NCBI GenBank assembly: GCA_003640385.1
Contig: RCAB01000234.1
Span: 1 to 64,000 of the forward strand
Reading direction: 5' to 3'
From: Setaria digitata
Lineage: Eukaryota > Nematoda > Chromadorea > Rhabditida > Setariidae
DNA length: 64,000 bases
Below, in pieces: positions 47,843 to 60,430 of this stretch. Each line of letters starts with the position of its first letter. Position 1 is the first letter of the stretch. Below the pieces are notes generated by a model. It was not told the origin of the DNA, did not search any database, and saw nothing but the letters and a program-made list of their open reading frames with translations. The position numbers and the translations under genes were made by a program.

Positions 47843-49096
47843 TCCACCTTAAACTAGACCTCTGGGTGTTAACCATTGCAAAACGCGGCCCGTCCCAAAA
47901 TACGGTAATGACGATGTGCACGGTGAAATCCCCGAGTGCTACAAATTAACTCTAAGGAGAACTTATCGTACTGAGTATTGAAGTACTACTGGGTCATCTC
48001 TTCTAAAATTTTCATAACGCCTCTTGAAACAGATTATGGATATCGTTCAGGTTTCTCACGATAAATCCGAATACATTGAAATCAACAATAGATTACGGCT
48101 ACTTGACAGCTATTTCAAGTATTTAATTTTCGTAAACGGAATATCTTTTACCCCACTTTTTACTCATCGCAAGTACACATAAAGAGACGGGAGCAGCGGA
48201 GTACCACTAATCAAATTGTACTTTGAGTTCTCGCAATCTAGATTACTGGTAAGCCTCAATGGCGCTTTCGCCACTATGTCCTTTTCACTTTGTATTATTT
48301 AAAAAAGCCCGAACATGATGAATCACGTCAAACACTGCCCAGTCTCAAAATGTAACGTTTTCATATCTATTAAAAGGCTATTATAACATATAGCTAGCGT
48401 AGTAATTCCATATCTGATTAGATGCAAGAAGAAAGAAATGCTCCCTCCTTTCTTGGATTAATTTGCTGTACTCAAACTAGACCGTCCAATATACGCTGTA
48501 ACTCACGTACGCGAACAACCACCGAGGACACACCTAAACCCATGACCATTCATGACAACCGTCGCAAACCGACCATATACCTGTGAGGCATATTAGTACG
48601 CGATAATTAGCTCCGCCTGCTTTTACGAGTACAATATCTTCATGAAAATTTACACGGGAGCTGTTAGTCGATGTGGCGGTGCTTTTACGGCAGCTAACTT
48701 GTCTCGTCCTCAGTTAATTCGGTCATTAAATGTGTCATGCGAATATTATTGATGGTTGCTTTGCTTTGCAAAACCTGTGAGCTGTAGAATTACATATGGA
48801 AAAGTTTTGTTGTGATAAATTCCTGTAAGCTGTTTAATTACTAGATTGCAGAGAAACTTCTAGAGATGAGAACTTTGCTTATAAAATTATTCATGGGTTA
48901 AATGGTATGAAGCAAAATAATGCATTTCTAATTTCATTGATACTTCCTTAACATTGCATGCATTAATTTCCTTTGAGTATTCAATTTGATACATGAGAAT
49001 GTGGGATTTTTGCCATTAGTGTTAGTTTTTCAGTAGTCGCAATATGTGAACTATTGCTTTTGTAAGTATATACTTGTCGTTGACTAATATAATTGT
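47843..49096. promoter_or_regulatory. Divergent spacer upstream of SLMAP
   Basis: This region separates a minus-strand candidate gene from the plus-strand SLMAP gene, so promoters for both are expected. I saw no motif that fixes their position. The composition is less AT-extreme than elsewhere up to about 48.7 kb, and no coding frame was convincing. Confidence 0.4.
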
Positions 49097-51595
49097 ATGA
49101 GATGTTCGTCTAATAAAGGTACAGAATTAGATTTCAGTTGCTGTAATATGAGAGGAATTCGATGTCCGTACGCTATCCTCACAGCTTGCTCACAGTCGCA
49201 TGCATTCGAAGAAAGGCGTTTTACAGTTCCAAATTCAGAAGAAGAAGCAATAAAAATTGGACGATCAGTTGCTCGCTGGAAGCCCAGCTCGGATAATGCT
49301 ATTTTTGATTGCAAGGTTATGAATAAAATAACTTTATCCGCTCTTCTGTTTTTTCAAAATAACTCCGAAATATTGGTACCATTGTCTTTTTAAACCATAT
49401 TGGGTTTTTATCTTTTCTAAAGTGATATTAAAATAGATATTTAAGGTATTATCGCGAAATCATGCAGTCTTATGGCATGAGGAGGGTTGTTTTCTTCTCA
49501 AAGATACAAAAAGCAGCAATGGTACATTTGTTAATAATGATCGGCTATCGAAAAGTGCGGAGGAAAGTTCTCCGCGACAAATATATTCCGGTGATATATT
49601 ACAGTTCGGCGTCGAAATTTCTGAAAATGCCAATAAAGGTGCATTTCTTTTTCATAGCAGTTTTTGTACTTAACTTCGGTCTGTAAGAAGCCGTCAAGTA
49701 GAAGTAATTTGCAGATAATATCATTATGAATCTCACATTTTTTGTATTCCTTAATACTTCATTTCTTATTACTTGACAAAATTAAATATTTCAGTAACTC
49801 ATGGTTGTATTTTGGCTATGATACGCCTTTACGATGTGAACGGTGAGGAGGCCTGTGCCCCAGATAATATGGATATTAATGGCTATATAAGGACGCGAGA
49901 CAGTGATTGTATGATGTTTCCACTAGTTGATTCCCACCAGCTGTTTCAGTTGCAGCATTACTTGCGAGAAGCAATGTATCGGGAACGTTCACTCGAGCAA
50001 AAACTTGCCATGCTGGAAAATATCCTTTCCTCTACAGAGCAAGCAGCAGAATCAAGTTGCCAGGTGGGCGACTGCTGCTTTTAGCTTTCAGGAGAAATAA
50101 AAAAGGATGGAATAACTCATCATTATGAGCATTCTAAATATCTTTTTATAAATTATGACAGATGAAAAGGTAACGTTTATGGTTGAAGACTTAACCGTCC
50201 TTTTCATCGACATATATTTTAAGTTCTTTGTCTCGATTTTTCTGTTTAATAGAACTTGATTTGTCGGAAAGCATGATTTTGGCACCAAATTCTGTTAAAT
50301 CCAGTAAAGATGTTTAAAGCGGAGGAATAGCGAGCATTCTTTCTTTATCGTTAGCATTGCAATTTCAGGCACTGATAAGCGAAGACCAGTTATTATCACG
50401 AATTGAAATGTTGGAAGGGCAGCTTGCACTCTATTCGAAAAATACGATAAGTGAAAAAGTGAAAGAGCAGATGAGTGACTTGCTTGTGGACAAAAACAAA
50501 TTTGAATCGCTTGCAAAAGAGTCATTACGTAGAGCGCAGGAAGAAAGATGTGAAGCTTTGCAGCGTCTTGCTGATGTTGAAAGAAGCCTAATCAATGCCG
50601 GTACTTACTAATTAAATCTGTGATTTTTGCGAGGTGTGACAAATTGGTTGGGGGAAACGGGGTCCACAGAAGGGAAGTATTTTCAACCCATTAATTATTA
50701 TAAACATTCCAGAGGAAGAATCATCCGTTCTGAGGCAGCGAGTTGCTGACCTGGAAAATGAGCTTACTGTTGCGGTGGACGCAAACAGCTCCTTGAGGGA
50801 ACATGTACTGCAATTAAAAAAGCAGTTAAAAGGAATGGAATTCAAGTATGGAGATCCGGAAGATAAGGATTTCTCGGTATGTTTTATTTGTTACTTTTTA
50901 CATTTTTAGTGGTATCGAAGAGCTTTTCTCATTCCTGTCTCTGTTGTTATCGGAAATGTGTTTTGATTGTCATTGGAAATACCGGTATGGTTTAATTAAC
51001 AAATTACATGGAATTCCAGTGTTCATTCCATGCTGATCTTCATGTAGTTTTAGGCAATTTCGTTTTGTGAAAAACCCGAGAAAAAAGATGAAATAAAAAT
51101 ATCTGGCTCACAGTACCTCAGTACATCACAGGGAGAAAACGGTAATTTTAATTCCTGACAATGATTTACCTTTCTTTGATTTATCTAATGCTTTTTCTTT
51201 TTTCAAGTTATATTTGATATCTTTTTCTCTTTTCTAAGTAAAACAAATCACGGATACTTTCAGGTTATGCTAAGTTATATTTTTGTGACGAGAAAAGCCA
51301 AGCAATGCTGGAATTAAAGTTGACGCCTTATCGACCTAACGGTGACTTTGCTGTAAGTTTTGAATTTCTACAATAGTTCTTGCACTTGGCCTATCGTTTG
51401 CATTTGTAGTGCTTTAAGCGCGGTTTGGACTTGGAAATAAAACAATTCGAATACCTCGCATCCTTATTTTGTTAAGTCACCTCATTTCAGGTTCTGTTAT
51501 TGTGTGCGCTGCCGCTTTTTTCGGTAGTGTTTATCATTTACAGTCTTGGAGCGACCATCGCATCTTCCATAGTAAGCAAGATCAAAAAAGAGTAG
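49097..51595 (+). CDS. SLMAP: SLMAP-like FHA-domain tail-anchored coiled-coil protein, 8 exons, 452 aa
   Basis: SLMAP recruits phosphorylated Hippo-type kinases to the STRIPAK phosphatase complex through its FHA domain and sits on ER, nuclear-envelope or other membranes by a C-terminal anchor. Exons: 49097-49315, 49446-49638, 49795-50063, 50369-50600, 50713-50876, 51054-51141, 51264-51352, 51491-51595; phases agree. The FHA domain (about residues 25-150) has [37 protein letters not shown] and [11 protein letters not shown], with the Arg, Ser-Arg-Asn-His and Ser-Asn-Gly-Thr positions needed for phospho-peptide binding. A coiled-coil region follows, with [20 protein letters not shown]-like [12 protein letters not shown] and [12 protein letters not shown]. 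The end is one membrane helix (about 420-440) with a short basic tail KIKKE. Vertebrate SLMAP is usually longer, so the coiled coil is short here. The start could instead be the Met at 49148. Exon 2 uses a TTTAAG acceptor. Confidence 0.93.
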
Positions 51596-52202
51596 GAGTA
51601 CAAATCATTATCTTCTGCTTCACTTTGTAAAGATTATGATGTATATTTCACTTGTGCGCCGTAAAAACCAGGGAAAAATCTGTTACATTCTTGATGATTC
51701 GTTATATTCTTGATGATACAAAATCTTAATGACTAGTATACCAAATCTTTCCACTTTATTCTATTACTTCACCTCCGTCCGCTTTCCTACTTTAAATAGC
51801 TTGTGAATTTAATGCTTCTTCCCACTCCTCTGCAAAAACAGTACTAGAGTAACTGGGTAATTTCGCGGTCACGCAAGAATATATTCACTATAGAATCTGC
51901 CGTATATGCGGGTAATAAAAACGGTATACGTATTAATGCCAATGGCTAGCTGACAGCTAAATAAAGCGTTATCAATTCATAATAATAAAATTTCAATAAT
52001 CAGATGAATTTCACATATATTTATATATAGCCAATCCTATCCTCCCTTTCTGAGACCTGTTGGGTAAAGGGCTTGCTCAAGATTCATCAATGCTGAATAA
52101 ATAGGAAATATAAAATATAACTAAGTCTTTTATCAAATACAAATAACAGTATCTAAACGAGTCTGTATATGGTGCGAAATGACGACGATACCAACAATGT
52201 GT
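51596..52202. terminator. Convergent 3' flanks of SLMAP and drp-1
   Basis: The two genes end facing each other across about 600 bases. The stretch is non-coding and AT-rich. The 3' untranslated regions and polyadenylation sites of both genes must lie here; an AATAAA-like string occurs at 52096-52101 on the plus strand. The exact cleavage sites cannot be read from sequence alone. Confidence 0.35.
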
Positions 52203-52695
52203 TCACCAAATCTGCGTTTCACGAACTTCGCCAATTATATTACTTGCTTTATTGAGTGCCTAAAGAATAATTAGATTAACTGTTATCCAGAAAGTCTAAA
52301 TAAAGAAAAACCTTTGAAAAGTGAAGAGCACCATAACATACGCTAAGCATTTCAGCTGCTTCCTTTCTCCTCTGAGCCATAACTGGACTTTCACTGAGCA
52401 GTTCCTCAATTATTTCACGTTTGTATAACTGTTGTACGAGTTCGCTTTGTAAATTGTCCTAGAAAATGATAGAATTAGTGCCATATCTGATCATGAGGAA
52501 ATCCTCCTACTGGGTTTTCATTAATTTCAATAAACTATTAAATTGGCATAGCTGGTAAATATTTATTGTGAACCAAAAAAAGGAAAACACAACGCACGCG
52601 AACGTAATTCACTAGGAAGTGCATAATAGCTTTGGGTACTGTGTCTTGAACATTCTTTCTCACAATCATAAAATAACATCGGATAAGTCGTTCTG

Positions 52696-52726
<31 letters not shown>

Positions 52727-55700
52727 GCGTTTGCGTAACTACTGTAGAAGTTTACTCTATAAATTATACAAGATGAGCTATCCTTAGCAAAAAGCAGTCT
52801 GGCAGAAAACTGACAATACTTTTCTGTAAAGGAAAACAGGAAAAAAAACAAGGACAAAGTAACACAATTAATTCAGAACTTTTAGAATGGAAGATGTATC
52901 TAACACACGAGGAATTAATATACAAGAATTAAGGATGGAGACCGATAGATATTACAGCAACCAACTGGTTATGAAACATTTCTGATGGCAATTTTACTGT
53001 TATGTATAAACCGTGGTTGAGATTATCAGACGAAAAGCGCCGGCATTTAATTTATGAGATAGTCTAATAAGTTCTGTAACCAGGAGCAAAAAAATTGATG
53101 GCCACAATTTACCGATTATTTGGCAGTCTTTCTGTTCACGGGCTGTTAGCTTCCGTGTGATAGTCTTTTCCGGAACTTCCGGCAAGAAACTAACAGGTTT
53201 TCGAGCCGATACAGCTGAAACAACAACATCAACAGCATAATGATATCGTGAAAAGTGATCACCAACTATGTTATGGATAGCTCCATAAAAAAAAAAAAAT
53301 CATCTCAGGTGCTTAGTGTTATTTACATTTTAATAAACAGAGCTACCGCATTTCTTTTTTCCTATTTGCAACGACGAGTAAGCCACTCAGAAAAAGAGAA
53401 TCCAAATAACAGAAGCTTTTCAAAATAGAATCTAAAACACTGCAGATTATGTATGACAGAAACAGTTCTGCATCTCTTGACTCAGAGTTTTCAAAAGATT
53501 TTAAGAAACTAACGAGACAGCACTGACTCCTTGTCTTTGGCATTCCCACCGAAGAACCATCCGGTGAAGCTTGAAATTTCGGTTGAACTCTATAAGATTC
53601 ATATACAACTGTGTTCGATTAATTAAAACAATTACGATCACTGACCATAAAAGTCTGGCAATAAAAGAGTAAATACTGTCCTAAATTGTCAGAGTATCAT
53701 CAAAAGTCATCCCAATATTTTGTTTCATGATCCGTTCTTCCAATATAAGTTGGAGGTTTTTTATTCATTTTTTGTTCAAAATATAAAAATAAGCCGATAG
53801 ATGAACTGCGGCAGAGGAATGATATAACAAATATAGAATACTACATCTCAGCAATTCCACAATCTTAATTAAAAAATCAGTTAATGTATCACTGATTATA
53901 AACTTTACACTTCTACTAAATACTTATGTAAATTTCTTGCCTGTGTGCCGCCTGAACCGCCACCTGAAGACGATAGGCCTGTAGCCTAAAACAGTAAAAA
54001 TGAGAAAGAGCATTTGACAAAAGACTATATCGTCAAAGATTTATGATTTATGCAAAAAATATTTACCGCAAGATTTTCGTGCACTTTATGGAGTGGTGTT
54101 TCCGTTTGAGGACAGCGTTTCAGAGATCGTTTCGAATCATCATCAACAGATGCATGCTCCTAAATTACATCGTTAAAAAAATGTTTGCCGAAATATGAAG
54201 AAGGAATAAGCTTTAATAGAGGAACAAATCCTTAAGCTCACCACATGTGAGGTATTTTAAAATGCTGAGGTGATAAAAACATTACACCATTATCAATTTC
54301 TTTTCGCTAGAAAAGTGCATATGGAAGACGAGTTCTAAGCATTATTAAAAAGCTTTTCTTTGCCAACAACATATATTGTCCTTGCAGTTGAAACATCAAG
54401 TACAATGGCCCAGCTGTACACTAAATAATAGCTATTTCATCTATTTTCTTATAAACTGAAAGTAAAAAGACAAAAATAAACCTTTAATAGATTTCCAAGT
54501 GAGGCGTCGGCGAATTCTGGATGCTTAGTGTTGATATATGCAAGCTCAATTGCTACCAAATTTTCAACAATTTCATTCGTCGGTTTTAAACGGCTTTTCA
54601 GAACATTGCTCACTACTTCATTTATTTTATCGTACAAACGAGGAAATCGCTGCATTTCTTGCTAAAAACATTAAATCAGAAAAATAACCGTAATCACCGG
54701 GAAAAGTCTAATTTCATAAACAGTTTACTGTAACTGAGTGCTACAGCCACTTTATGCAACATATTTCCAGTCAAAATGGAATTGCAAGCAAATGTGATTG
54801 TTGGTCAATCTCCTGTAAGCACCTCATATCGCTATCATTATCCGAAACATCTGGTCACTGCGTTGAAGCAGCATTTCCTTAAACTACCTAGATCTTGCTA
54901 AAGATATGTCCAGTTCGATTCGGCAATTATGAAGCAAAAGAAAAATCCTAAGCGCAAACCAAAACATACTTTTTTCTCGATTCTAAGTTTTCGATTGAAA
55001 TTTAGAAAAGGCAGAAGGGGGAAAAAAAGTGCAAAACCTGAGTATGAATGCCACAATGTTGTACAATACGCTGTAGTTCTTCATGCACAAGCTCCACACA
55101 ACGTAAGCTGGGCTCTTCCAGCCGGCGAATTTGTCTTTTTACCAATAATTCAAAGCTTACTTCCGGCACAAAAAGAGCCGGCCGAGGACCCTATGAAATT
55201 AGTTACAGTTAAAGATCATTTAAAGTTTAAGAAACAAGGACGAAGTCCTTATTCTCTTTATTTCAAAAACTAAAGCCTTACCGTCGCATTACGAATAGCC
55301 GTTAATATATCAAGCTGCGTTAAATCACCCAGTGGATCAATGGATTCCAGAACTCGACCAAATGTTTCATGGAAGATATAACATATTCGTGCACCACCAC
55401 ACCTGCAACATTAGGAATTCACTTTCAAGAAATTTTAACTCACTGCACAGACAAAAAGTAAATGTAAAACTAACAACTCTGATGTTTCGATATTTCTCGA
55501 TGTGCCTTCAATGGTTGTTGTATATGCAGTGGCAAAACGAGTAATAATTTGTAGAAGTGTGCTTCCGTAATCTTGTACAGGCTCGCCGTATGAATTAAGC
55601 AATGTTTGGCATTGCGCTATCAGGACATTTACTCGCATTTTCAACTGTGGAAGACATTCTCGTATGTGGTGCATCAGTAGCTGAAAAAGTTTTTCCCGTA

Positions 55701-56186
55701 TATTAATAACCATTAACCACGAAAGACTTCTGATTCGTGCTGGTGAACAAATACTTTGCAAAATAACAGATATATTTATCACTCTAAATGCGAAATACTG
55801 CTATCAAAATACTTCAAAGCAAGCAGGCTAGCCAACTAAAGAACAGGAACAAAAATCGTATACCATCTTCCGCTGATTGTAATATAAGTTTTTCTTACTC
55901 TTAGTTCTTGTTCTCAGCAAGACTACTTCCTCATAACAATATCATCAAAAATCACGAATTATGAGTAGGAAAAATCTCAACCTTTCTAATGAAAGATAAC
56001 AATTTAGTGTTAAATTCAATTTCAGTTACCTAGAATTGTGCCTTTTACGAACAATTCAGTGTCAAATTAGAGATCAGGTACTTTCTTTCTAGTGAAAGCG
56101 ACTTCCATATTATCATGTTACAATACTCGTTAGGTGATAAATATCAATTTTATATACATATATATACTCGTTAGGTGATAAATATC

Positions 56187-56244
<58 letters not shown>

Positions 56245-57958
56245 AATGTACGTAATAATTCAACAGAAAACTCGAAGTGAAAATTACCCTATTAAGTGTT
56301 TTCGATAAATAAGGAATTCCATTTCTGTTTGCTAACGTAGGATATTTCCGCTGCAAAAACGATTGTTCATCACGCAAGCAATCTTCGATTGGTTTTTTGT
56401 TCATGATATCTGCTTGTGACCTGAAGCACGTAATTCACTTCTAACTTTAATATCTGATTAATATCTAAGGATTATAACATTATAGATATGAAGGAAAACA
56501 AATAATAATTATAGAAGACAGAAAATTAGTACCTATTCACAACTCCTATTATGCCAAGCTTAACAGGCACAACACGTCCAAGAAGAACTTCCATAGCGTC
56601 AGTGCCATGATCCATCAGATCGAGTTTTGTGAGTACGGCTAGAGTCCGACAACCTACAATTCAACATGGTCTTTAGAAAGCACCAAGAATCATTACTGGA
56701 TTCTTCAGCAGGACAAAGTTTACAGTCTCTACATAAAATTAATATGATACGAAAATATCTAAAGCAGTTACCTTCAGGATCAACCTCTCGCGCTAATTTC
56801 AATGGTTCTGAAGTGGCAAAATCTTGATTTGCAGGTGTCACAGCAAGAATAATAGAATTAGGATTCCCTATATAATTCATAATCAGGTCTCGAACTTGAA
56901 TCTGAAAATGTTACTGCTCTAACCAAACTAGCCAGCCACGACGTTTAAATTCATGACTTTCATAGTTTTAAGTGACAGTTACTAGGTGAAAAATGGCATA
57001 AATCTACTAGCTCTTCAGATACATATATAAAAAAAAAAAAAAAAAAAAAAATGAAGTAAAAATGACAAACAACATGTGAAAACACAACAGAGGATTTAGG
57101 ACCACAAAGTATGTCACCTTATTCTTAGTAGACAGCTCAAAAACTGATTGGTTCAAGAAAAAAGAAAGAAGTTTATGACTTATCCGTACTTCAATATCCG
57201 TAGGCTGATCACCCACTGGTACTTTTGTCAAGCCAGGCAAATCTATGAGAGTTAAATTCACTACATTTGGTGAACAAATTTTAAGACTGATTGGTACACC
57301 AGATATCCCCTGTAACAAAAAGAAAAATTCATAAATATATAATCACATGAATACGAAGATCAATGAAAGTTATTCTTAGTTCAAACTGAAAGGAACTTCG
57401 CTTACTTTGTTTTTTCCAGAAACTCTCTCCGTTTCAAGTTCGATTTCCTCCCTCACTTCATTGAAATCTGTGAAAATCCTGTCTTTTAAGTGACTAAATA
57501 CAGCCCATTCAGCTGCATGTATTGTCACACCTGGGAAATAATGAACAGAAGTATTTCTTCAAAGGAAAAAAGAAAAAAAAATCCCGAAGAACGAATTATA
57601 AAAGTTAAAAGAGAACCTTGATCGGTAGTTCTAGCTTCCTTGTCATCACTAAGAACATTGATGAGCTGCAAAATTAGAGGTCGTCTGGTAACAATACCCG
57701 CCCCGCGAGGTAGGAAATCCCGACCAACGATACCTTCTAAGACAGAACTTTTCCCTGCACTCTGTAAAAAAATAAACGACAGAAATACCAATCCATGTAC
57801 CATAATAGGACTAAAAAACTTCAAGGGAAATAAAGAACTAGAATACGAACTTGTGAGCCAACAACAACAATCTGTGGCAATTGTATTTCTGCCTCACGAG
57901 TCCCAATTGCAGCAAAAACTTCCTGTAACTTATTGATAACAGGAATAAGCGACTCCAT
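52203..57958 (-). CDS. drp-1: Dynamin-related GTPase DRP-1 (mitochondrial fission), 18 exons, 718 aa
   Basis: DRP1 assembles into rings around mitochondria and peroxisomes and uses GTP hydrolysis to divide them. Exons in transcript order: 57958 (exon begins 57965)-57851, 57761-57617, 57530-57406, 57309-57190, 56901-56772, 56653-56533, 56420-56288, 55680-55475, 55402-55282, 55190-55038, 54661-54482, 54159-54067, 53985-53941, 53589-53514, 53214-53113, 52692-52598, 52458-52312, 52259-52203; 2157 bases in phase. The GTPase domain starts at [12 protein letters not shown] and shows the P-loop [23 protein letters not shown] and TKLD. The stalk has [27 protein letters not shown] and [17 protein letters not shown] Gly/Ser-rich variable insert (SSSGGGSGG) precedes the GTPase effector domain, which ends [11 protein letters not shown]. 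The intron after the 53985-53941 exon begins with GC (CAG|GCAAG). The start matches the family N-terminus, but the first exon is open upstream and joins in phase to another exon at 58519-58336. Confidence 0.95.
52695..52723. repeat. Long poly-A run in a drp-1 intron
   Basis: About 28 A in a row on the plus strand form an unusually long pyrimidine (T) tract on the transcribed strand directly before the acceptor at 52693-52694. Confidence 0.9.
56123..56241. repeat. 41-base tandem duplication plus (TA)n microsatellite
   Basis: The unit starting TACTCGTTAGGTGATAAATA occurs at about 56124 and again at about 56165, nearly identical. The second copy runs into a TA repeat of about 25 units (56192-56241). 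It lies in a drp-1 intron and is non-coding. Confidence 0.85.
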
Positions 57959-58335
57959 GAATACCCTGAAAATGTAGATATAAAACATTGCCACACACGA
58001 ATAAGAAAATGAATTCAATTTATATCGATGCCTACAATATTTAGGGATCCAAATAAAATATGAAGACGAGAAATTACGAGATGCTTATAATAAACTGACC
58101 ATATCCAATCATTTTTTGGGTGAAGTTAAATAAATTATTCTAGCATATATTACTAGGGTACTAACAGGAAATAAGGACCCGTTATTTATTAAATACAACG
58201 AAAAACGATTTCCTTCCTTAGAATACACGACTGGAATAGCTCTAAAAGGAGTACAAGAATTAAGTGAATGAAATTTATATTTTCTTAGTTTTTCGTTATC
58301 AGATGGCAAAATGCTGATAATTTAAATAAACTTAC

Positions 58336-58519
58336 TGGCTATTTCTAAAAAGATTTTCCTTGACAGTCACAGGATTTGACCTTCCTAAATATGTTTTTAT
58401 CGTGCTTTCTGCTGCTAAATTACCGACAACATTGTTGTCTGCTGTATTTGTCTTCTGGATGTTACAAGGAGATACCTCCGTAATTCTTTGATTCAATACT
58501 TCCTCCGTCTTGACGCTCT
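58336..58519 (-). CDS. drp-1: Possible upstream exon of drp-1 (5' UTR or N-terminal extension)
   Basis: The segment is open over all 184 bases in the frame that joins the drp-1 start exon: its GTAAGT donor leaves two bases and the next exon (57965) opens with one base, making a Gln codon before VFMESL. The acceptor is GTTTAG. The encoded 60 residues contain TEEVLNQRITEV and TYLGRSNPVTVKENL and no Met in frame. Drp1 proteins normally begin at the Met of the next exon. So it is either a translated N-terminal extension fed by a further upstream exon, or a 5' untranslated exon that is open by chance. A candidate start exon with a 39-codon frame (58846-58730, starting MTEDSDFFFFTIIG) lies upstream, but no clean join was found. 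Confidence 0.45.
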
Positions 58520-60430
58520 CTAAACTTCAACGAAAGAAAATTTCTTTTTCTCCGATTTAATCATTTACGATTCACTGATGCATAATGATCCTCTTCAGAA
58601 AGTTAGTCATTTGACACAACGATGTTTTACATCGCCAACATGTACATCAATTTTCCAAATATGAAACAAAATGCTCACTCCAGTTTTACAGAAGATAAAG
58701 AATGAGTTATTCTTAATCTATTCCTCCAACAACTGCGTACTTGGTGCCTAAGGAAATCGCAAGTGAACAACGTACGAGATCCGTCCGTCCGATAATAGTG
58801 AAGAAAAAGAAATCCGAATCTTCAGTCATTCATGATATGTGTTAGTATTGTTAATATCTCTTGAACAAATCCTGTATTACGCCCAGAAATAGTAGAGGCT
58901 AATTTCCGACATGAACATACATACTAACCGAAGCACAATTTACGGAAGTTTACATCTCAGTGATATTTCATCAAGGTAAGATTTCGGAAAAACTGTAAAG
59001 AAAACTTCATAATATGCAAGTAATAGTATTGCCTGGATTACTAGCAAATCAATTCTAGTTTATATTAAACTAGAAGACAAATCCGGATTCCAAAAGGAAT
59101 AAGTACACTACCTGACCAACAATTAGGAAATATTTGCCTGAGACTAGTTGATTTCATGTTAGACCTTATCAGGATTGCACAGCAATTGTTATGCGTTATA
59201 TCCATCCAGCTCAATCTTATCATTATTTTATTGACTTTCAGGGGTTTGCCAGTGAGCGGTCGGGAGAAAGTTCCTGGGTGTTAATCGGCTGGTTGTTTAT
59301 CTGGCGGGGAAAACTTGCTGTGCTATAGGCCGGGGTGAGCTTCACACTTTTTTATCTCCCGTGATGCCACTCAGAGGATTATCAGAAAGAAGAGCGGTAG
59401 AGGGGGAGAAAAAAAAAGGATTCTCGAAATATTCAAGTTAAAATTTCATATCGATAGCATCTCTGATAATTTGGGAGATAGTGGAAATGAGAAAGGAAGG
59501 TGGAAAAAGGAGGGTTTATAACTACATAGATTTATAAATAGTGGCAAGCTTTTTTTGGATTTTCTCGGCAGTCTCAGAGAAACGCTGAAGAGTCATATTT
59601 CTGTCAGACTAGAAAGTTTTGAAACTGATGCCAAATAGAAACAAAAATTGTAGGTTACGTACGGAAAGTCGTAATAGAAGGATCAGCTCTTTTAGAATAC
59701 TCATGACGTGAGTTTTGTATGTATTTCTAGGGAGTTGTCATATCTCTTCTAAAATTTCCCCATCCTTCCCTCTCTCTACCCCAAATTTACTGGCAACCTG
59801 ACAAACTAAGTGGGAGTTGTTATAATTGCTGTTATCATTTTCTTTCTCTCGCTTATTTGCAGGTCCTGAAGGTTTTCTCAGTACTTATAAATGTTTTAGA
59901 AATACAGCTGCTTTTTCTCCAACAAGATGCTGTTTGCCTAATAGCTCTATTCCATGTATTTCTAAAACATCCTCTTGTGTAATTCAGTCAATCTTTTTAC
60001 CAGTTCCTATTTCTCTTGTAGTATTTTACAAGTATGAAAGGTTAGGTTTTCTCAGTTTACAGGAGGTCAGGGTTTAGAAGCATGCAAAAGGTGCTGTAAG
60101 CTTCTTTTAGCGTATTTCGCGACAATAATTATGACAGCTATATTGTGTTGTAATAACATGATATACTTTTTGTGTTAGTTCTTGTACAAGAGTAGGGTGC
60201 AAGAAGAGTGGGTTTGTTTGTGAATAAGGTTAAAATACAAGATTTTTCGGTTTATCATATTAAATTGTATTCGAAAGATTAAAGAAGAGGGTTTGTGATG
60301 TCAATTTGTAATGTCCGATGTGCTAGTGCGCGGATTTTGCATATGTTCTTTATATATTACAAGTTGCAGATCATCATTTTAAATTGTATCTTAGGGTATT
60401 GATCGCTTTATTATGTTGGTTCAGGAGACA
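58520..60430. promoter_or_regulatory. Divergent spacer between drp-1 and dcap-1
   Basis: Promoters of the two diverging genes should lie here. The segment 59240-59340 is markedly richer in GC and is covered by a 45-codon plus-strand frame (59191-59328). A 16-bp perfect inverted repeat lies at 59891-59906 and 59955-59970. No other gene was recognised. Confidence 0.45.
59891..59970. repeat. Perfect 16-bp inverted repeat with 48-base loop
   Basis: ATGTTTTAGAAATACA at 59891-59906 is the exact reverse complement of 59955-59970. It lies about 460 bases upstream of the dcap-1 start. It could fold in RNA or be the ends of a tiny element remnant. Confidence 0.85.

Noticed and set aside
59826..60077. 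Plus-strand open frame of 83 codons
   Set aside because: It overlaps the inverted repeat, is open in two frames at once and shows no family signal.
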